Notes under the pieces: model-generated
What the model was told of the DNA's origin: nothing
The model's input: only the letters and a program-made list of their open reading frames with translations
Database searches by the model: none
Translations under genes and position numbers: made by a program
NCBI GenBank assembly: GCA_030625965.1
Contig: DAOUPV010000005.1
Coordinates: 1 to 64,000, forward strand
Direction of reading: 5' to 3'
Length of the DNA stretch: 64,000 bases
From: Clostridia bacterium
Lineage (GTDB): Bacteria > Bacillota > TC1 > UBA5767
In this document: positions 35,278-44,753 of the stretch, piece after piece
Position numbering within the stretch: position 1 is the first letter of the stretch
Layout of the letters: each line of letters opens with the position of its first letter

Positions 35278-36525
35278 ATGTCCATAATCGTTATTGGCGG
35301 GGGTGCAGCTGGTATGATGGCTGCCATTGCTGCCGCCCGAGAAGGCGCCAAAGTGGTCCTTCTGGAGCATAAACAAAAATTAGGATTGAAACTGAGCATA
35401 ACCGGAAAGGGACGTTGCAACCTGACCAATGTGGCCAAGTTGGATGAGTTCCTGGCACAGGTGCCTGATAACGCCCGTTTCCTCTATAGCTGCCTGAACC
35501 AGTTCTCCCAGGATGATTTGATGTCATTCTTCGAAAGCAGAGGATGTGCATTGAAAACCGAGCGTGGAGGTAGGGTGTTTCCCGAGTCGGATGCAGCCAA
35601 GGATGTAGTGGGTGTGCTTATCCAAGAGATGAAGAAACTCACGGTGAAGGTGCGTACCAAGGTGGAAGTGACGAAGTTGATGCAAGAAGAAGGCCGTATT
35701 TGCGGTGTGACCCTAGACAATGGTGAATCATTGAAAGGGACAGTCATTCTGGCGACCGGAGGGAAAAGCTATCCCCTGACCGGTTCAGATGGAAGCGGCT
35801 ATCGCTATGCAAGGGACTTCGGTCATACTACAACCGCGTTGTATCCATCACTGGTGGGCCTGCAATGTCGAGAAACCTGGATCAGCACTTTGGCAGGAAT
35901 CAGTCTTCGCAACGTGACACTGAGCATGGGTCAAGGCAAGAAGAAGCGTGAAGAATTCGGAGAGATGCTGTTTACGCATCAGGGTATCTCTGGGCCTATC
36001 GTACTGTCGTTATCTCGTCAACTGATTAGGCAATTGAAAGATACGGATAATATCCCGGTTTTCCTGGATCTGAAGCCGGCTCTTTCAGAGGAGAAGCTGG
36101 ACCAGAGGCTCCTAAGGGAGTTTTCGGAAAATGCCAAGAAGGATCTGGCCAATGTTATGAAATCATTGCTGCCCAACGCGCTAATTCCAGTCATACTCAA
36201 GATTAGTGGTCTTGAGGTGCACCAGAAGTGCCATAGCGTGGATAAGGTGGGACGGGAGCAGTTGTGTAAAGCATTGAAACATCTTGAGCTGACAGTAACT
36301 GGGCACGCAGGATATAAAGAAGCAATCGTGACCCAAGGCGGAATCAATATTCGTGAAGTTAACCCGAAGACCATGGGCTCAAAAAAGATGGCTGGGTTGT
36401 ACCTGGCTGGAGAGATGCTTGACGTGGACGCCTATACGGGTGGCTACAATTTACAGATCGCGTTTTCCACCGGCTATGTGGCCGGTATTCATGCAGCTAC
36501 CTATGATGAAGGAGAGGACCTATGA
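35278..36525 (+). CDS. FAD-dependent oxidoreductase, HI0933/YhiN (BaiN-like) family
   Basis: This 415-residue flavoprotein has the dinucleotide motif GGGAAGMMAAIAA at residues 6-18, the family block GRCNLTN near 46, and a C-terminal GGYNLQIAFSTGYVAG near 393. HI0933 proteins include the bile-acid-induced BaiN of a gut Clostridium, but most members have no known substrate. It commonly precedes cmk in Clostridia, as here, with a 4-bp ATGA overlap. No bile-acid genes are nearby. Confidence 0.88.
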   Translation: MSIIVIGGGAAGMMAAIAAAREGAKVVLLEHKQKLGLKLSITGKGRCNLTNVAKLDEFLAQVPDNARFLYSCLNQFSQDDLMSFFESRGCALKTERGGRVFPESDAAKDVVGVLIQEMKKLTVKVRTKVEVTKLMQEEGRICGVTLDNGESLKGTVILATGGKSYPLTGSDGSGYRYARDFGHTTTALYPSLVGLQCRETWISTLAGISLRNVTLSMGQGKKKREEFGEMLFTHQGISGPIVLSLSRQLIRQLKDTDNIPVFLDLKPALSEEKLDQRLLREFSENAKKDLANVMKSLLPNALIPVILKISGLEVHQKCHSVDKVGREQLCKALKHLELTVTGHAGYKEAIVTQGGINIREVNPKTMGSKKMAGLYLAGEMLDVDAYTGGYNLQIAFSTGYVAGIHAATYDEGEDL

Positions 36526-37202
36526 TATCTATTGCCATTGACGGCCCAGCGGGATCCGGCAAAAGTACCATTGCCAAGCGACTGGCTTCGATGCTTGACT
36601 ATTTATATATAGATACAGGCGCCATGTATAGAAGCGCCACATACAGCGTCCTCAGGGCCAACCTGCCCCTTTCAGATGAGAAGGCCATCGTAGACCTGGT
36701 ATCCGGGCTCACGATCGAGCTGGTAGGATCACCTGAAGAGCAGCGAGTATATATTGATGGAACAGAAGTAACCCGGGATATCCGCAAAGATGATGTATCT
36801 TCAGCGGTATCCGAGGTTTCCAAATTCAAAGAAATCCGAAGGATCATGGTCGAAAAACAACAACGAATCGCCAAATCCCATCCAGTAGTCATGGATGGAA
36901 GAGACATCGGCACCCAGGTCCTACCTGAGGCAGATTTCAAGTTCTTTCTGACCGCAAGTTTGGAAGAACGGGCCAGGCGACGTAAGAAAGATTTCGAAGC
37001 ACTGGAGGAAAGTCTAGACATTAAACAGATCATGGATAGCATCAGTAAGCGTGATGAGGAAGATGCCAACCGGGAGATCAGTCCTTTAAAGCAAGCTGCA
37101 GATGCGATGCTGATCGACACCACAACCAAAAGCGTGGAAGAGGTTTTGGCAGTGATGCTTAGAATAATCAATAAGAATGAAAAAAAAGAATTTACTTCTT
37201 GA
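36522..37202 (+). CDS. cmk: Cytidylate kinase
   Basis: Phosphorylates CMP and dCMP. P-loop GPAGSGKST at residues 8-16, DTGAMYR near 32, VMDGRDIGTQVLP near 122 and the lid region RARRRKKD near 150. Length 226 residues. It overlaps the flavoprotein gene. In many Clostridia plsC lies between cmk and ispH; it is absent here. Confidence 0.96.
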   Translation: MISIAIDGPAGSGKSTIAKRLASMLDYLYIDTGAMYRSATYSVLRANLPLSDEKAIVDLVSGLTIELVGSPEEQRVYIDGTEVTRDIRKDDVSSAVSEVSKFKEIRRIMVEKQQRIAKSHPVVMDGRDIGTQVLPEADFKFFLTASLEERARRRKKDFEALEESLDIKQIMDSISKRDEEDANREISPLKQAADAMLIDTTTKSVEEVLAVMLRIINKNEKKEFTS

Positions 37203-37219
37203 TGAATACCTTATATAAT
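37191..37219 (+). promoter_or_regulatory. ispH-rpsA promoter
   Basis: TTTACT and a perfect TATAAT separated by 17 bp, 35 bp before the TTG start. The -35 overlaps the end of cmk. Confidence 0.7.
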
Positions 37220-37254
37220 TATTTCCGTAGGTATAAGCGAGCTAGGAGTAGATT

Positions 37255-39327
37255 TTGAAAATCATAGTAGCCAAAACAGCTGGATTTTGTTACGGAGTGC
37301 GCCGGGCGATCGAGATTGCCCAGAAGGCAAGGGACGAGCAACAAGGTTCGGTCCATACCTTCGGACCACTCATTCATAACCGTCAGGAAGTAGGGCGGTT
37401 GGAAAAACAAGGAATCATAGCGACCGATGAGACACCGATGGAAAGCCCGTTGGTGATCCGATCTCACGGTATTGGCAAGATTACCAGGAAACGTTTGGAA
37501 GAGAAGTGCGATCTAGTAGACGCCACTTGCCCTAATGTATCCAAAGCCCAGAGGTTGTGCGCTCAATTGGGTGAGCAAGGTTATCATAGCATAATCGTGG
37601 GCGACAAGAACCATCCTGAAGTTCTCGGACTACTGGAATGGTGCGGAGAGAACGCGGTGGCGGTAACTTCTGTTGCTGAAATACCGGAGTCCTATCTGGG
37701 CTCTAAGGTTGCCTTGCTATCTCAAACCACACAAGACGAAGCATTGTTTCGTGAAATTGAACAGTGGTTGTCGGAACGTGTGGAAAGCATAGAAATACAT
37801 AACACCATCTGTCAGGCTACATCAAGCCGACAGAGGGAAGCCAGGGAACTGGCGGCAGTATCTGATGTCATGATTGTAATTGGCGGCAAACACAGCGCCA
37901 ATACCAATAAATTATTCTCTATTATAAGAGAATTAAAAACTCCGGTGTATCACATTGAAGAAGCTTGCGAACTAAAAAATGAATGGTTTGCAGGAACGGA
38001 TACAGTTGGAGTAACAGCCGGCGCATCAACGCCGGACTGGATCATTGAGGAGGTTGTTGTAGCAATGGAAGAGATTAAGAATGAAAAAGTGGAGGAAAGT
38101 ACGGAATTAACTATGGCCGATATTTTCACTCCGAGCAGCGATGAGACGTACAAAGTGGGCGATATTCTGAACGCTGTTGTAGTCCAAGTTGGGCAAGACG
38201 AGGTTCTGGTGGACATCGGTGCCAAGAGCGAAGGCGTGGTAGCAGCGAGAGAGCTGGACAATTTTGAAGAACTTAAAGCTGGTGATGAGCTTGAGTTGAT
38301 GTTAGTTAAGAAAAGCAACAGAGAAGGCGCACCTGTGCTTTCGAAAAAAGCTATTGCCAGAAGAAAATATGAGAACGACAAGAGAAAGCAAAAGCGTGAG
38401 ATGGCCAAGAAGTTTGATGAACTCAGCCAAAGCTTCGAAGACAAGACTGAATTCGAAGTGGCAGTTACTGAGGAAGTCAAGGGCGGCGTAGTCGTAGACC
38501 TCGAAGGCCTGCGCGGATTCGTTCCTGCTTCTCACCTGGAAATCGGGTTCGTTAACGACCTGAGCAAGTACGTAGGCGAGAAATTGCGTGTGCGTATTAT
38601 TGAGCTGGACAAGAAGAAAAACAGAATCGTTCTGTCCCAGAAGGATATTCTGGCTGAAGAACGTGAATCTCTGAAAGTTAAGACTTGGGAGAAACTGGAA
38701 GAAGGCGCTGTAGTTGAAGGCGTTGTCTGCCGTACCGCCAAGTTTGGTGCTTTTGTAGACCTGGGCGGTATCGACGGTCTGCTGCACATTTCAGAAATGG
38801 GCTGGAACAAAGTTGACAAGCCTGAAGATGCAGTTAACATCGGCGACAAGATCGAAGTGAAAGTACTTACCATCGATCGCGACAAAGAGAAGATTGCTCT
38901 GAGCTTGAAGGCTTTACAGGAAGACCCATGGATAGTAGCTTCCGCTAATTACCCTGAAGGTAGCGTGGTAAACGGTAAGGTTCTCAGGACCACTGATTTC
39001 GGTGCGTTCGTTGAAATCGAGCCTGGTTTCGAAGGACTGCTACATATTTCTGAATTGGCCTATGAGCGTGTTGAGAAGGTTGAAGATGTAGTTAAACCTG
39101 GCGACACTGTTGATGTGAAAATCATCAAGATCAATCCTGATGAGAAGAAAATCGGATTGTCCATCAAAGCCACTCTTGAAAAGCCAGCTGCACCGGCTAA
39201 ACCAAGACCTAAGAAAAAAGCCGCTCCGAAAGTGGAGAAGAAAGAATTCCACTATTCTACGGAAGACGATACTCCGCTTACATTGGGAGACATGTTTGGC
39301 GACTTGCTGGACAGCAAAAAAGAGTAA
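37255..39327 (+). CDS. ispH-rpsA: Bifunctional HMBPP reductase (IspH) / 30S ribosomal protein S1
   Basis: Fusion of an isoprenoid enzyme to a ribosomal protein in one 690-residue chain. Residues 1-280 are IspH, which makes IPP and DMAPP from HMBPP with a 4Fe-4S cluster; the three ligand cysteines are in GFCYGV near 12, DATCPN near 96 and NTICQA near 185. After an acidic linker, four S1 RNA-binding domains follow (about 300-375, 390-460, 475-550, 560-635), then a Lys/Pro-rich tail. The start is TTG at 37255. This fusion is known in Clostridia. The reading frame is continuous with no sign of an internal stop. Confidence 0.96.
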   Translation: MKIIVAKTAGFCYGVRRAIEIAQKARDEQQGSVHTFGPLIHNRQEVGRLEKQGIIATDETPMESPLVIRSHGIGKITRKRLEEKCDLVDATCPNVSKAQRLCAQLGEQGYHSIIVGDKNHPEVLGLLEWCGENAVAVTSVAEIPESYLGSKVALLSQTTQDEALFREIEQWLSERVESIEIHNTICQATSSRQREARELAAVSDVMIVIGGKHSANTNKLFSIIRELKTPVYHIEEACELKNEWFAGTDTVGVTAGASTPDWIIEEVVVAMEEIKNEKVEESTELTMADIFTPSSDETYKVGDILNAVVVQVGQDEVLVDIGAKSEGVVAARELDNFEELKAGDELELMLVKKSNREGAPVLSKKAIARRKYENDKRKQKREMAKKFDELSQSFEDKTEFEVAVTEEVKGGVVVDLEGLRGFVPASHLEIGFVNDLSKYVGEKLRVRIIELDKKKNRIVLSQKDILAEERESLKVKTWEKLEEGAVVEGVVCRTAKFGAFVDLGGIDGLLHISEMGWNKVDKPEDAVNIGDKIEVKVLTIDRDKEKIALSLKALQEDPWIVASANYPEGSVVNGKVLRTTDFGAFVEIEPGFEGLLHISELAYERVEKVEDVVKPGDTVDVKIIKINPDEKKIGLSIKATLEKPAAPAKPRPKKKAAPKVEKKEFHYSTEDDTPLTLGDMFGDLLDSKKE

Positions 39328-39330
39328 ACG

Positions 39331-39360
39331 AAAAGCGATGGCTAAGCCATCGCTTTTTTT
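39331..39360. terminator. Terminator after ispH-rpsA
   Basis: Twelve-base-pair stem AAAAGCGATGGC / GCCATCGCTTTT with loop TAA and a following run of Ts. Read leftwards it also lies downstream of the tRNA gene, with a weaker T run. Confidence 0.9.
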
Positions 39361-39411
39361 TATTTTCTTCTTTAAAAAAGAATAATGAAAATGTGTTAGA
39401 ATAAGTAAAAG

Positions 39412-39487
39412 TGGTGCGCTTGACAGGAGTCGAACCTGCGACATCTAGCTCCGGAGGCTAGCGCTCTATCCACTGAGCTACAAACGC
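39412..39487 (-). tRNA. tRNA-Arg (anticodon CCG), CCA encoded
   Basis: Read on the minus strand from 39487, the acceptor strand GCGTTTG pairs with CAAGCGC (one G-T), followed by A73 and an encoded CCA. The D arm is AGCTCAGTGGATAGAGC. The anticodon stem is CTAGC / GCTAG with loop CTCCGGA, giving anticodon CCG for codon CGG. The T arm is CAGGTTCGACTCCTG. Total 76 nt with CCA. It has its own promoter to the right. Confidence 0.95.
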
Positions 39488-39498
39488 GAACAACTAGT

Positions 39499-39527
39499 AG
39501 TATACTTAATTCTATGCCAGATGTAAA
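39499..39527 (-). promoter_or_regulatory. tRNA-Arg promoter
   Basis: On the minus strand TTTACA and TATACT are separated by 17 bp, ending 12 bp before the tRNA. It diverges from the fumarase operon, whose ribosome binding site overlaps its -35 side. Confidence 0.8.
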
Positions 39528-39545
39528 GTGAGGAATCAAGAAAAT

Positions 39546-40388
39546 ATGAGAAGCATACAATACACTCAAATTGTAGAAGCATTGGCAAAAGCTTGCATAA
39601 AAGCCAACATTATTGCGTCTTGCGATTTGCTTGAAGCATACCAGGACAGTATCGATAATGACAGCCAAAATGGTGCAAAAGCCATTCTGAAGGATCTACT
39701 TTTAAACGCGGAGGTAGCCAAGGAAAACAACATGCCGATCTGTCAGGATACTGGAACTGCGGTAGTATTCTTAGAGTTGGGCCAAGAAATCCAAGTAGAG
39801 GGAGGTTACCTTGTAGATGCCATCAATGAGGGTGTGCGACAAGGTTATCGGGATGGATATCTGAGGAAATCCATCGTTTCCCATCCATTGGAGCGAAAGA
39901 ACACCGGGGATAACACACCGGCGGTAATACATACTGAAATCGTACCGGGGGATTCCTTTAGGATCACTGTGGCGCCTAAGGGTGGTGGCAGTGAAAACAT
40001 GTCTCGCCTCTCCATGTTGACACCGGCAGTAGGATGGGAGGGGTTCAAGAGTTTTCTGATCAACGCCATCAGGGAGGCTGGTCCTAATCCTTGTCCGCCG
40101 GTCGTGGTCGGCGCCTGTTTGGGAGGTAACTTCGAAAGCTGTGCTCTAGAGGCTAAGAAATGCCTGCTCAGACCTATCGGGGAACGCAATTCGGATCCTG
40201 AGATTGCAGCTTACGAAGAAGAGTTGCTTGAAGAAATCAATAAGCTCAATATTGGACCGCAGGGTTTCGGCGGTGATACGACTGCCTTTGATGTGCATCT
40301 TTCATTTCTGCCCTGTCATATCGCTTGTTTGCCGGCAGCCATAAACCTCAACTGCCATGTAGCCCGACATCAGTCGTTCTGTCTATAA
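39546..40388 (+). CDS. Class I fumarate hydratase, alpha subunit
   Basis: N-terminal half of the two-subunit Fe-S fumarase/tartrate dehydratase family, carrying the 4Fe-4S site. Conserved cysteines are in ICQDTGTA near residue 65, GACLGG near 192 and the C-terminal HIACLPAAINLNC. Length 280 residues from ATG 39546; a GTG six codons upstream is possible but less well placed relative to the AGGA site. The beta subunit gene is 678 bp further on, separated by prsW. Interconverts fumarate and malate; tartrate dehydratase is an alternative. Confidence 0.92.
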   Translation: MRSIQYTQIVEALAKACIKANIIASCDLLEAYQDSIDNDSQNGAKAILKDLLLNAEVAKENNMPICQDTGTAVVFLELGQEIQVEGGYLVDAINEGVRQGYRDGYLRKSIVSHPLERKNTGDNTPAVIHTEIVPGDSFRITVAPKGGGSENMSRLSMLTPAVGWEGFKSFLINAIREAGPNPCPPVVVGACLGGNFESCALEAKKCLLRPIGERNSDPEIAAYEEELLEEINKLNIGPQGFGGDTTAFDVHLSFLPCHIACLPAAINLNCHVARHQSFCL

Positions 40389-40399
40389 GCGTGGAAACT

Positions 40400-41050
40400 A
40401 TGAATCTTATTATTGCGATTGCACCGGCAGCGCTCATCCTTTACTATATATATCAGCAGGATTACGTTGCCAAGGAACCGCCACGAACATTGGTGAGAAT
40501 GTTCCTATGGGGCGCATTTCTTGTACTGCCGGCAAGTGTTCTGGAAAACATCTGGTATATCAATCCGTTGGGAACTGGAGTTGCGGATCGCTTCATGCTG
40601 TCGTTTTTCAATGTGGCATTGATTGAGGAAGGTCTCAAGTATCTAATATTCATCATCTTCATCTGGAAAGATGAGAAGGATTACGATGAATTCTTTGATG
40701 GAATCGTTTACGCCGTCTTCATATCCTTGGGATTCGCGACCGTGGAAAATATTTTCTATGTCACAACTTTCGGTACACAGACCGGCATCATCCGGGCGGT
40801 GACGGCCATTCCTCTGCATACCGTCTGTGCGGTGATTAGCGGAAGCTATCTGAGCCGGGCCAAATTCATAGAAGATAAGTCAAAAGGGAACCTGGTCAAG
40901 GCCTTCGTTTTTCCTGTAGTGTTGCATGGACTTTATAACTTTATCATATTCATCGACAGCTCATTCCTGTCTGTAACCGTATTCCCGTTACTGGTACTCT
41001 TTTACTACAGACTAGGACTTAAGAATATCAAAATGTTATCTGGAAAATAG
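40400..41050 (+). CDS. PrsW family intramembrane metalloprotease
   Basis: This 216-residue protein has about seven hydrophobic helices. It has the PrsW hallmarks EEGLK near residue 77, FATVENIFY near 113 and a conserved His in PLHTVCAV near 138. B. subtilis PrsW cleaves the anti-sigma factor RsiW; the family is wider and most substrates are unknown. ATG 40400 is chosen because the open frame upstream runs into the fumarase gene. It lies 11 bp after the alpha and 16 bp before the beta fumarase gene, a placement I would not expect. Confidence 0.88.
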   Translation: MNLIIAIAPAALILYYIYQQDYVAKEPPRTLVRMFLWGAFLVLPASVLENIWYINPLGTGVADRFMLSFFNVALIEEGLKYLIFIIFIWKDEKDYDEFFDGIVYAVFISLGFATVENIFYVTTFGTQTGIIRAVTAIPLHTVCAVISGSYLSRAKFIEDKSKGNLVKAFVFPVVLHGLYNFIIFIDSSFLSVTVFPLLVLFYYRLGLKNIKMLSGK

Positions 41051-41066
41051 AGGAGGAACATCCGAC

Positions 41067-41615
41067 ATGTCTAAAGAAATACGACTTAAAACACCGATTA
41101 AAACTGAAGATATAATCGATTTGCAGGCGGGAGACCGGATCCTGCTCAGCGGTATCATCTATACGGCCAGGGATACGGCCCACAAAAGAATCGTGGCCAG
41201 CATGGAAAAGGGTGAGACACTGCCTTTCGAGCTGCAGGGTGCAGTCGTTTACTATGCCGGCCCGGCCCCGGCACCTCCCGGCAAACCAATCGGTTCCATC
41301 GGTCCTACGACAAGTTACCGCATGGATGCCTATGCGCCCAAGCTCATTGAGAATGGCCTCAAAATGATGATTGGGAAAGGTTCCAGAAACCAAGCAGTCA
41401 AGGATGCAATTATAGAGCATCAAGCCGTCTATTGTGCAGCTTGGGGTGGAGCGGGTGCGCTGTTGGCCAGCCGCGTGGTTTCAGCCGACTGCATCGCGTA
41501 TGAGGAATTGGGACCCGAAGCTGTGTATCAGTTGGAGGTGAAAGATTTTCCAGTGATGGTGGTAAACGATATTTACGGACATGATGCATATGAACAACAA
41601 GGAGGTGACAGATGA
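41067..41615 (+). CDS. Class I fumarate hydratase, beta subunit
   Basis: C-terminal half of the class I Fe-S hydratase. Family blocks are GDRILLSGIIYTARDTAHKR near residue 24 and GPAPAPPGKPIGSIGPTTSYRMD near 66. A catalytic-loop KGSRN lies near 104. Length 182 residues. GAGGAGG precedes the ATG. It overlaps ddl by 4 bp (ATGA). Confidence 0.93.
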   Translation: MSKEIRLKTPIKTEDIIDLQAGDRILLSGIIYTARDTAHKRIVASMEKGETLPFELQGAVVYYAGPAPAPPGKPIGSIGPTTSYRMDAYAPKLIENGLKMMIGKGSRNQAVKDAIIEHQAVYCAAWGGAGALLASRVVSADCIAYEELGPEAVYQLEVKDFPVMVVNDIYGHDAYEQQGGDR

Positions 41616-42586
41616 AAAGAATTGCAGTATTGATGGGAGGCACCTCGACGGAGAACAAGATTTCTTTGAAATCAGGAACAGCGGTCGCACAAGCTTTGGC
41701 TAGCAAAGATTATGACGTCTTGTCCCTGGATACCGCAAAGGACTCATGGGCTGAACGCTTGGACGAGTACAAACCAGACGTAGTCTTCATAGCCTTGCAT
41801 GGCAAAGGCGGGGAGGATGGCACCATACAAGGCTATCTGGAAACCAAAGGGTTTATCTATACTGGTTCGGGGGTTCTGGCCAGCGCTATTACCATGAACA
41901 AGGTCATATCACAACAGATCCTAACCCAGGCGGGACTGCCTGTACCTGAGTTCTGTGTGCTGGATTTGGAGACCTATAGGCAGGAAGGTCCTGAAGCGTC
42001 GGTCAGATATCTAAGTGAAACTATTGGCTATCCGCTGGTTGTCAAGGCTCCTTCGCAAGGCTCGACCATTGGTATATATTTCATAAACAACGATGAGGAA
42101 TTCGCACATGGTTTGGAGGCAGCTTTCGAATTGGAAAATCAGCTTCTAATCGAAACCATGATAGACGGTATGGAAATCACGGTGTCGGTCATGGGAAATG
42201 ACAAACCATTTCCTATGAAAACATTGGAGATCACGACCACAACCGGGTGCTATGACTATGAAACCAAATACACACCTGGCATGAGCCAGCATATCATTCC
42301 GGCCAGACTGCCGGAAGACATTCGCATCCACTGCAGGCAGCTGTCCAGGGACGCATATAAAGCAATGGGGCTTAAAGGTTTCGGAAGAGTGGATCTCATG
42401 TTGGATAGAGACAACAATCCATATATCCTAGAGGCCAATACCATCCCCGGCATGACGGAAACAAGTCTGATCCCAGATGTCGCTCAACATATAGGAATGG
42501 ACTTTGCTACCTTGGTTGAATTGATTTGCGAGATGGCGCTGGGTAAAGAATTTCCTGAAGAATATAAGGACACGAAGCAGTGGTAA
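41612..42586 (+). CDS. ddl: D-alanine--D-alanine ligase
   Basis: ATP-grasp enzyme joining two D-Ala for peptidoglycan. Motifs: N-terminal VLMGGTSTENKIS, HGKGGEDG near residue 68, VKAPSQGSTIGI near 145, YETKYTPG near 215, and EANTIPGMTETS near 275. Length 324 residues is in range. Its first codons overlap the fumarase beta gene, so it is translated from the same mRNA; this is an unusual partner for a cell-wall enzyme. A related D-Ala-D-X ligase cannot be excluded from sequence alone. Confidence 0.92.
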   Translation: MKRIAVLMGGTSTENKISLKSGTAVAQALASKDYDVLSLDTAKDSWAERLDEYKPDVVFIALHGKGGEDGTIQGYLETKGFIYTGSGVLASAITMNKVISQQILTQAGLPVPEFCVLDLETYRQEGPEASVRYLSETIGYPLVVKAPSQGSTIGIYFINNDEEFAHGLEAAFELENQLLIETMIDGMEITVSVMGNDKPFPMKTLEITTTTGCYDYETKYTPGMSQHIIPARLPEDIRIHCRQLSRDAYKAMGLKGFGRVDLMLDRDNNPYILEANTIPGMTETSLIPDVAQHIGMDFATLVELICEMALGKEFPEEYKDTKQW

Positions 42587-43845
42587 AGAAAATGGATATG
42601 GAAGAGCTTCAGAATAAATGCGTACAAGCAGGCGAGGAGGTAGCCGAATGGTGGAAAAGCTACCAACCGACAAGCGAATACAATCATAGAAAAGTCATTG
42701 CAGCTTTTCAAAAATACCAAGTGGCCCAGGAGTGTTTTTCTGGTAGCACAGGATATGGCTATGGTGATCATGGCCGAGATACCTTGGATAAAATCTTCGC
42801 CCATGTATTTGGAGCCGAAGATGCCTTAGTGCGCACCCAAATGGTTTCTGGAACACATACCCTGGCTGTATGCCTCTTTGGGCTTTTACGCCCTGGTGAG
42901 CGCCTGGTATCCTTCTGCGGTACTCCCTATGACACATTGCTTGAAGTCATAGGACTTACGGGAAACAAAAAAGGGAGCCTGCTGGAGTTCGGCATTCATT
43001 ATTCAGAAATTGAAATAGATCTGCCCTTATGCGAAAAAGCGGCAAAAATCCCAGCAGATACCAAGGTTGTGCTCATACAGCGCTCCCGTGGCTATGCCTG
43101 GAGACCGTCCTACAGCATTAAGGAGATTGGATCCATGTGTCAGGCCATCAAAGAGAAACGGCCGGACGTTACCATTATGGTGGATAACTGCTATGGGGAG
43201 TTTACTGAAGAACGGGAACCGCTAGCGGTGGGAGCCGATGTAATCGCTGGGTCCCTCATCAAGAATCCGGGCGGCGGATTGGCCCCGATTGGCGGTTATG
43301 TAGCCGGGCGTAAGGACCTGATTGAAGAAGTCAGCTATCGCCTGACCTCACCGGGAATCGGCAGGGAAGTAGGCGCTGTGGATGGTAGTATGAGCCGTTT
43401 GCTATATCAGGGTCTATACATGGCCCCACATACGGTGGGAGAGGCCTTGAAGACGGCCGTGTATACAGCTTCCATCTTTTCTCAACTGGGATATGAGGTT
43501 TCACCTGGTGTAGATGATATCCGTTCGGGTATCGTTCAAGCGATCCGTTTCGAGAAAGAAGGGGAGCTAATCGACTTTTGCCAGGCTATCCAAAGGAATT
43601 CTCCAATCGATTCCCACGTAGTGCCCTTGCCCTGGGATATGCCCGGCTATGACGATAAAGTAATCATGGCGGCGGGCACATTCATCGGCGGAGCGACCAG
43701 CGAATTAAGCGCGGATGCACCCATAAGGAAACCGTATACCTTGTACGTCCAGGGTGGTCTAAGCTTTGAATACAGCAAGATCGCCATCAATGAGGCCGTA
43801 AGAAGGATTGTTGCCAATGATGAAGATCAAGGAAATAAGCAGTAG
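42580..43845 (+). CDS. PLP-dependent methionine gamma-lyase-family protein (YnbB-like, aluminium resistance family)
   Basis: This 421-residue fold-type I PLP protein has SGSTGYGYGDHGRD near residue 47, the cofactor Lys in AGSLIKNPGGGLAPIGGY near 229, and Asp in MVDNCYGEF near 206. The family is named for methionine gamma-lyase similarity and for an Arthrobacter aluminium-resistance protein; the true reaction is not settled. GTG at 42580 has AAGGA nine bases upstream; ATG 42592 is an alternative. It overlaps ddl by 7 bp. Confidence 0.87.
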   Translation: MVKKMDMEELQNKCVQAGEEVAEWWKSYQPTSEYNHRKVIAAFQKYQVAQECFSGSTGYGYGDHGRDTLDKIFAHVFGAEDALVRTQMVSGTHTLAVCLFGLLRPGERLVSFCGTPYDTLLEVIGLTGNKKGSLLEFGIHYSEIEIDLPLCEKAAKIPADTKVVLIQRSRGYAWRPSYSIKEIGSMCQAIKEKRPDVTIMVDNCYGEFTEEREPLAVGADVIAGSLIKNPGGGLAPIGGYVAGRKDLIEEVSYRLTSPGIGREVGAVDGSMSRLLYQGLYMAPHTVGEALKTAVYTASIFSQLGYEVSPGVDDIRSGIVQAIRFEKEGELIDFCQAIQRNSPIDSHVVPLPWDMPGYDDKVIMAAGTFIGGATSELSADAPIRKPYTLYVQGGLSFEYSKIAINEAVRRIVANDEDQGNKQ

Positions 43846-44731
43846 GACCATACTGAACCGAAATCCCCATCCATCCAATTGGTTCGGGGTGCATTACGCA
43901 GCCAATTTTTACCGCGGATGTCCCCATCGATGCATCTACTGTGATTCCAGAAGTGCTTGCTACCAAGTTGAGGATTTTGACCATCAGGTCGAAGTGAAAA
44001 CCAACGCGTTAGAATTACTTCAAAAGAAAATACGACGAAAGCGGAAAAAAGGTACGGTTGGCTTTGGCGCCATGAGTGATCCCTATCTGCCGTTGGAAAT
44101 GGAGAGGGAGCTGACCCGTGGGGCGCTGCAGATTCTCCTTAAATCTCGCTGGCCAGTGTTTATACTGACTAAGAGTCATCTGGTGCAAAGGGATTTGGAC
44201 CTCTTGAACGCCATAAACAAACAGAATTATGCGTGTGTGGCTTTTTCCATCACGACTGCGAACGATGACATGGCAGCTAAAGTAGAACCCTATGCACCGC
44301 GTCCAAGTGAGCGATTCAAGGCGATGAGTATGCTATCCGCCTGCGGCATCCATACTGGTTCGGTCATGATGCCCCTGTTGCCGTTTATCGAGGATGATTG
44401 GGAGAATGTCAGAGAAATCGCAGAGAAGACTTTGGAAAATAGCGGATCGTTTCTGGTGCCGAGCTACGGGGTAACACTCCGGGACAGGCAGAGAGATTAT
44501 TTCTATGATCGATTGGATGAGGAATTCCCTGGATACAAAGAACGGTACAAAGCAAAATATCGGAATAGTTATGGCTGCACTTCAACGAAAGCCAAGGAAT
44601 TGAAGGGGAAGCTCGCTGAATATGCAAGGAAACAGGGGCTGTCTCTGAACATGCCAAGCTATGAGTCTATGCTTGGAGAGAAACAGTTGGAGCTTCTATT
44701 TGGCAGTAGCAGTGAGCATAAGGATTTTTGA
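43817..44731 (+). CDS. SPL-family radical SAM protein
   Basis: This protein of about 304 residues is related to spore photoproduct lyase (COG1533 type). The 4Fe-4S motif CPHRCIYC (CX3CX2C) lies near residue 37, with GAMSDPYLPLE near 80 and FILTKSHLVQRD near 117. It lacks the longer N-terminal region of true SplB, so UV-photoproduct repair should not be assumed. Start is ATG 43817 or 43820; an upstream in-frame TTG at 43808 is less likely. It overlaps the YnbB-like gene by 29 bp and ends the fumarase operon. Confidence 0.85.
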   Translation: MMKIKEISSRTILNRNPHPSNWFGVHYAANFYRGCPHRCIYCDSRSACYQVEDFDHQVEVKTNALELLQKKIRRKRKKGTVGFGAMSDPYLPLEMERELTRGALQILLKSRWPVFILTKSHLVQRDLDLLNAINKQNYACVAFSITTANDDMAAKVEPYAPRPSERFKAMSMLSACGIHTGSVMMPLLPFIEDDWENVREIAEKTLENSGSFLVPSYGVTLRDRQRDYFYDRLDEEFPGYKERYKAKYRNSYGCTSTKAKELKGKLAEYARKQGLSLNMPSYESMLGEKQLELLFGSSSEHKDF

Positions 44732-44753
44732 GATAAAAGTGGATATTGAGAAA

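Noticed and set aside
40325-40399. Longer N terminus for the PrsW-like protein
   Set aside because: It overlaps the end of the fumarase alpha gene, is not hydrophobic or conserved, and has no ribosome binding site.
43817-44731. True spore photoproduct lyase (SplB)
   Set aside because: The radical SAM motif and general resemblance are there, but the protein is shorter and lacks features needed to claim photoproduct repair.
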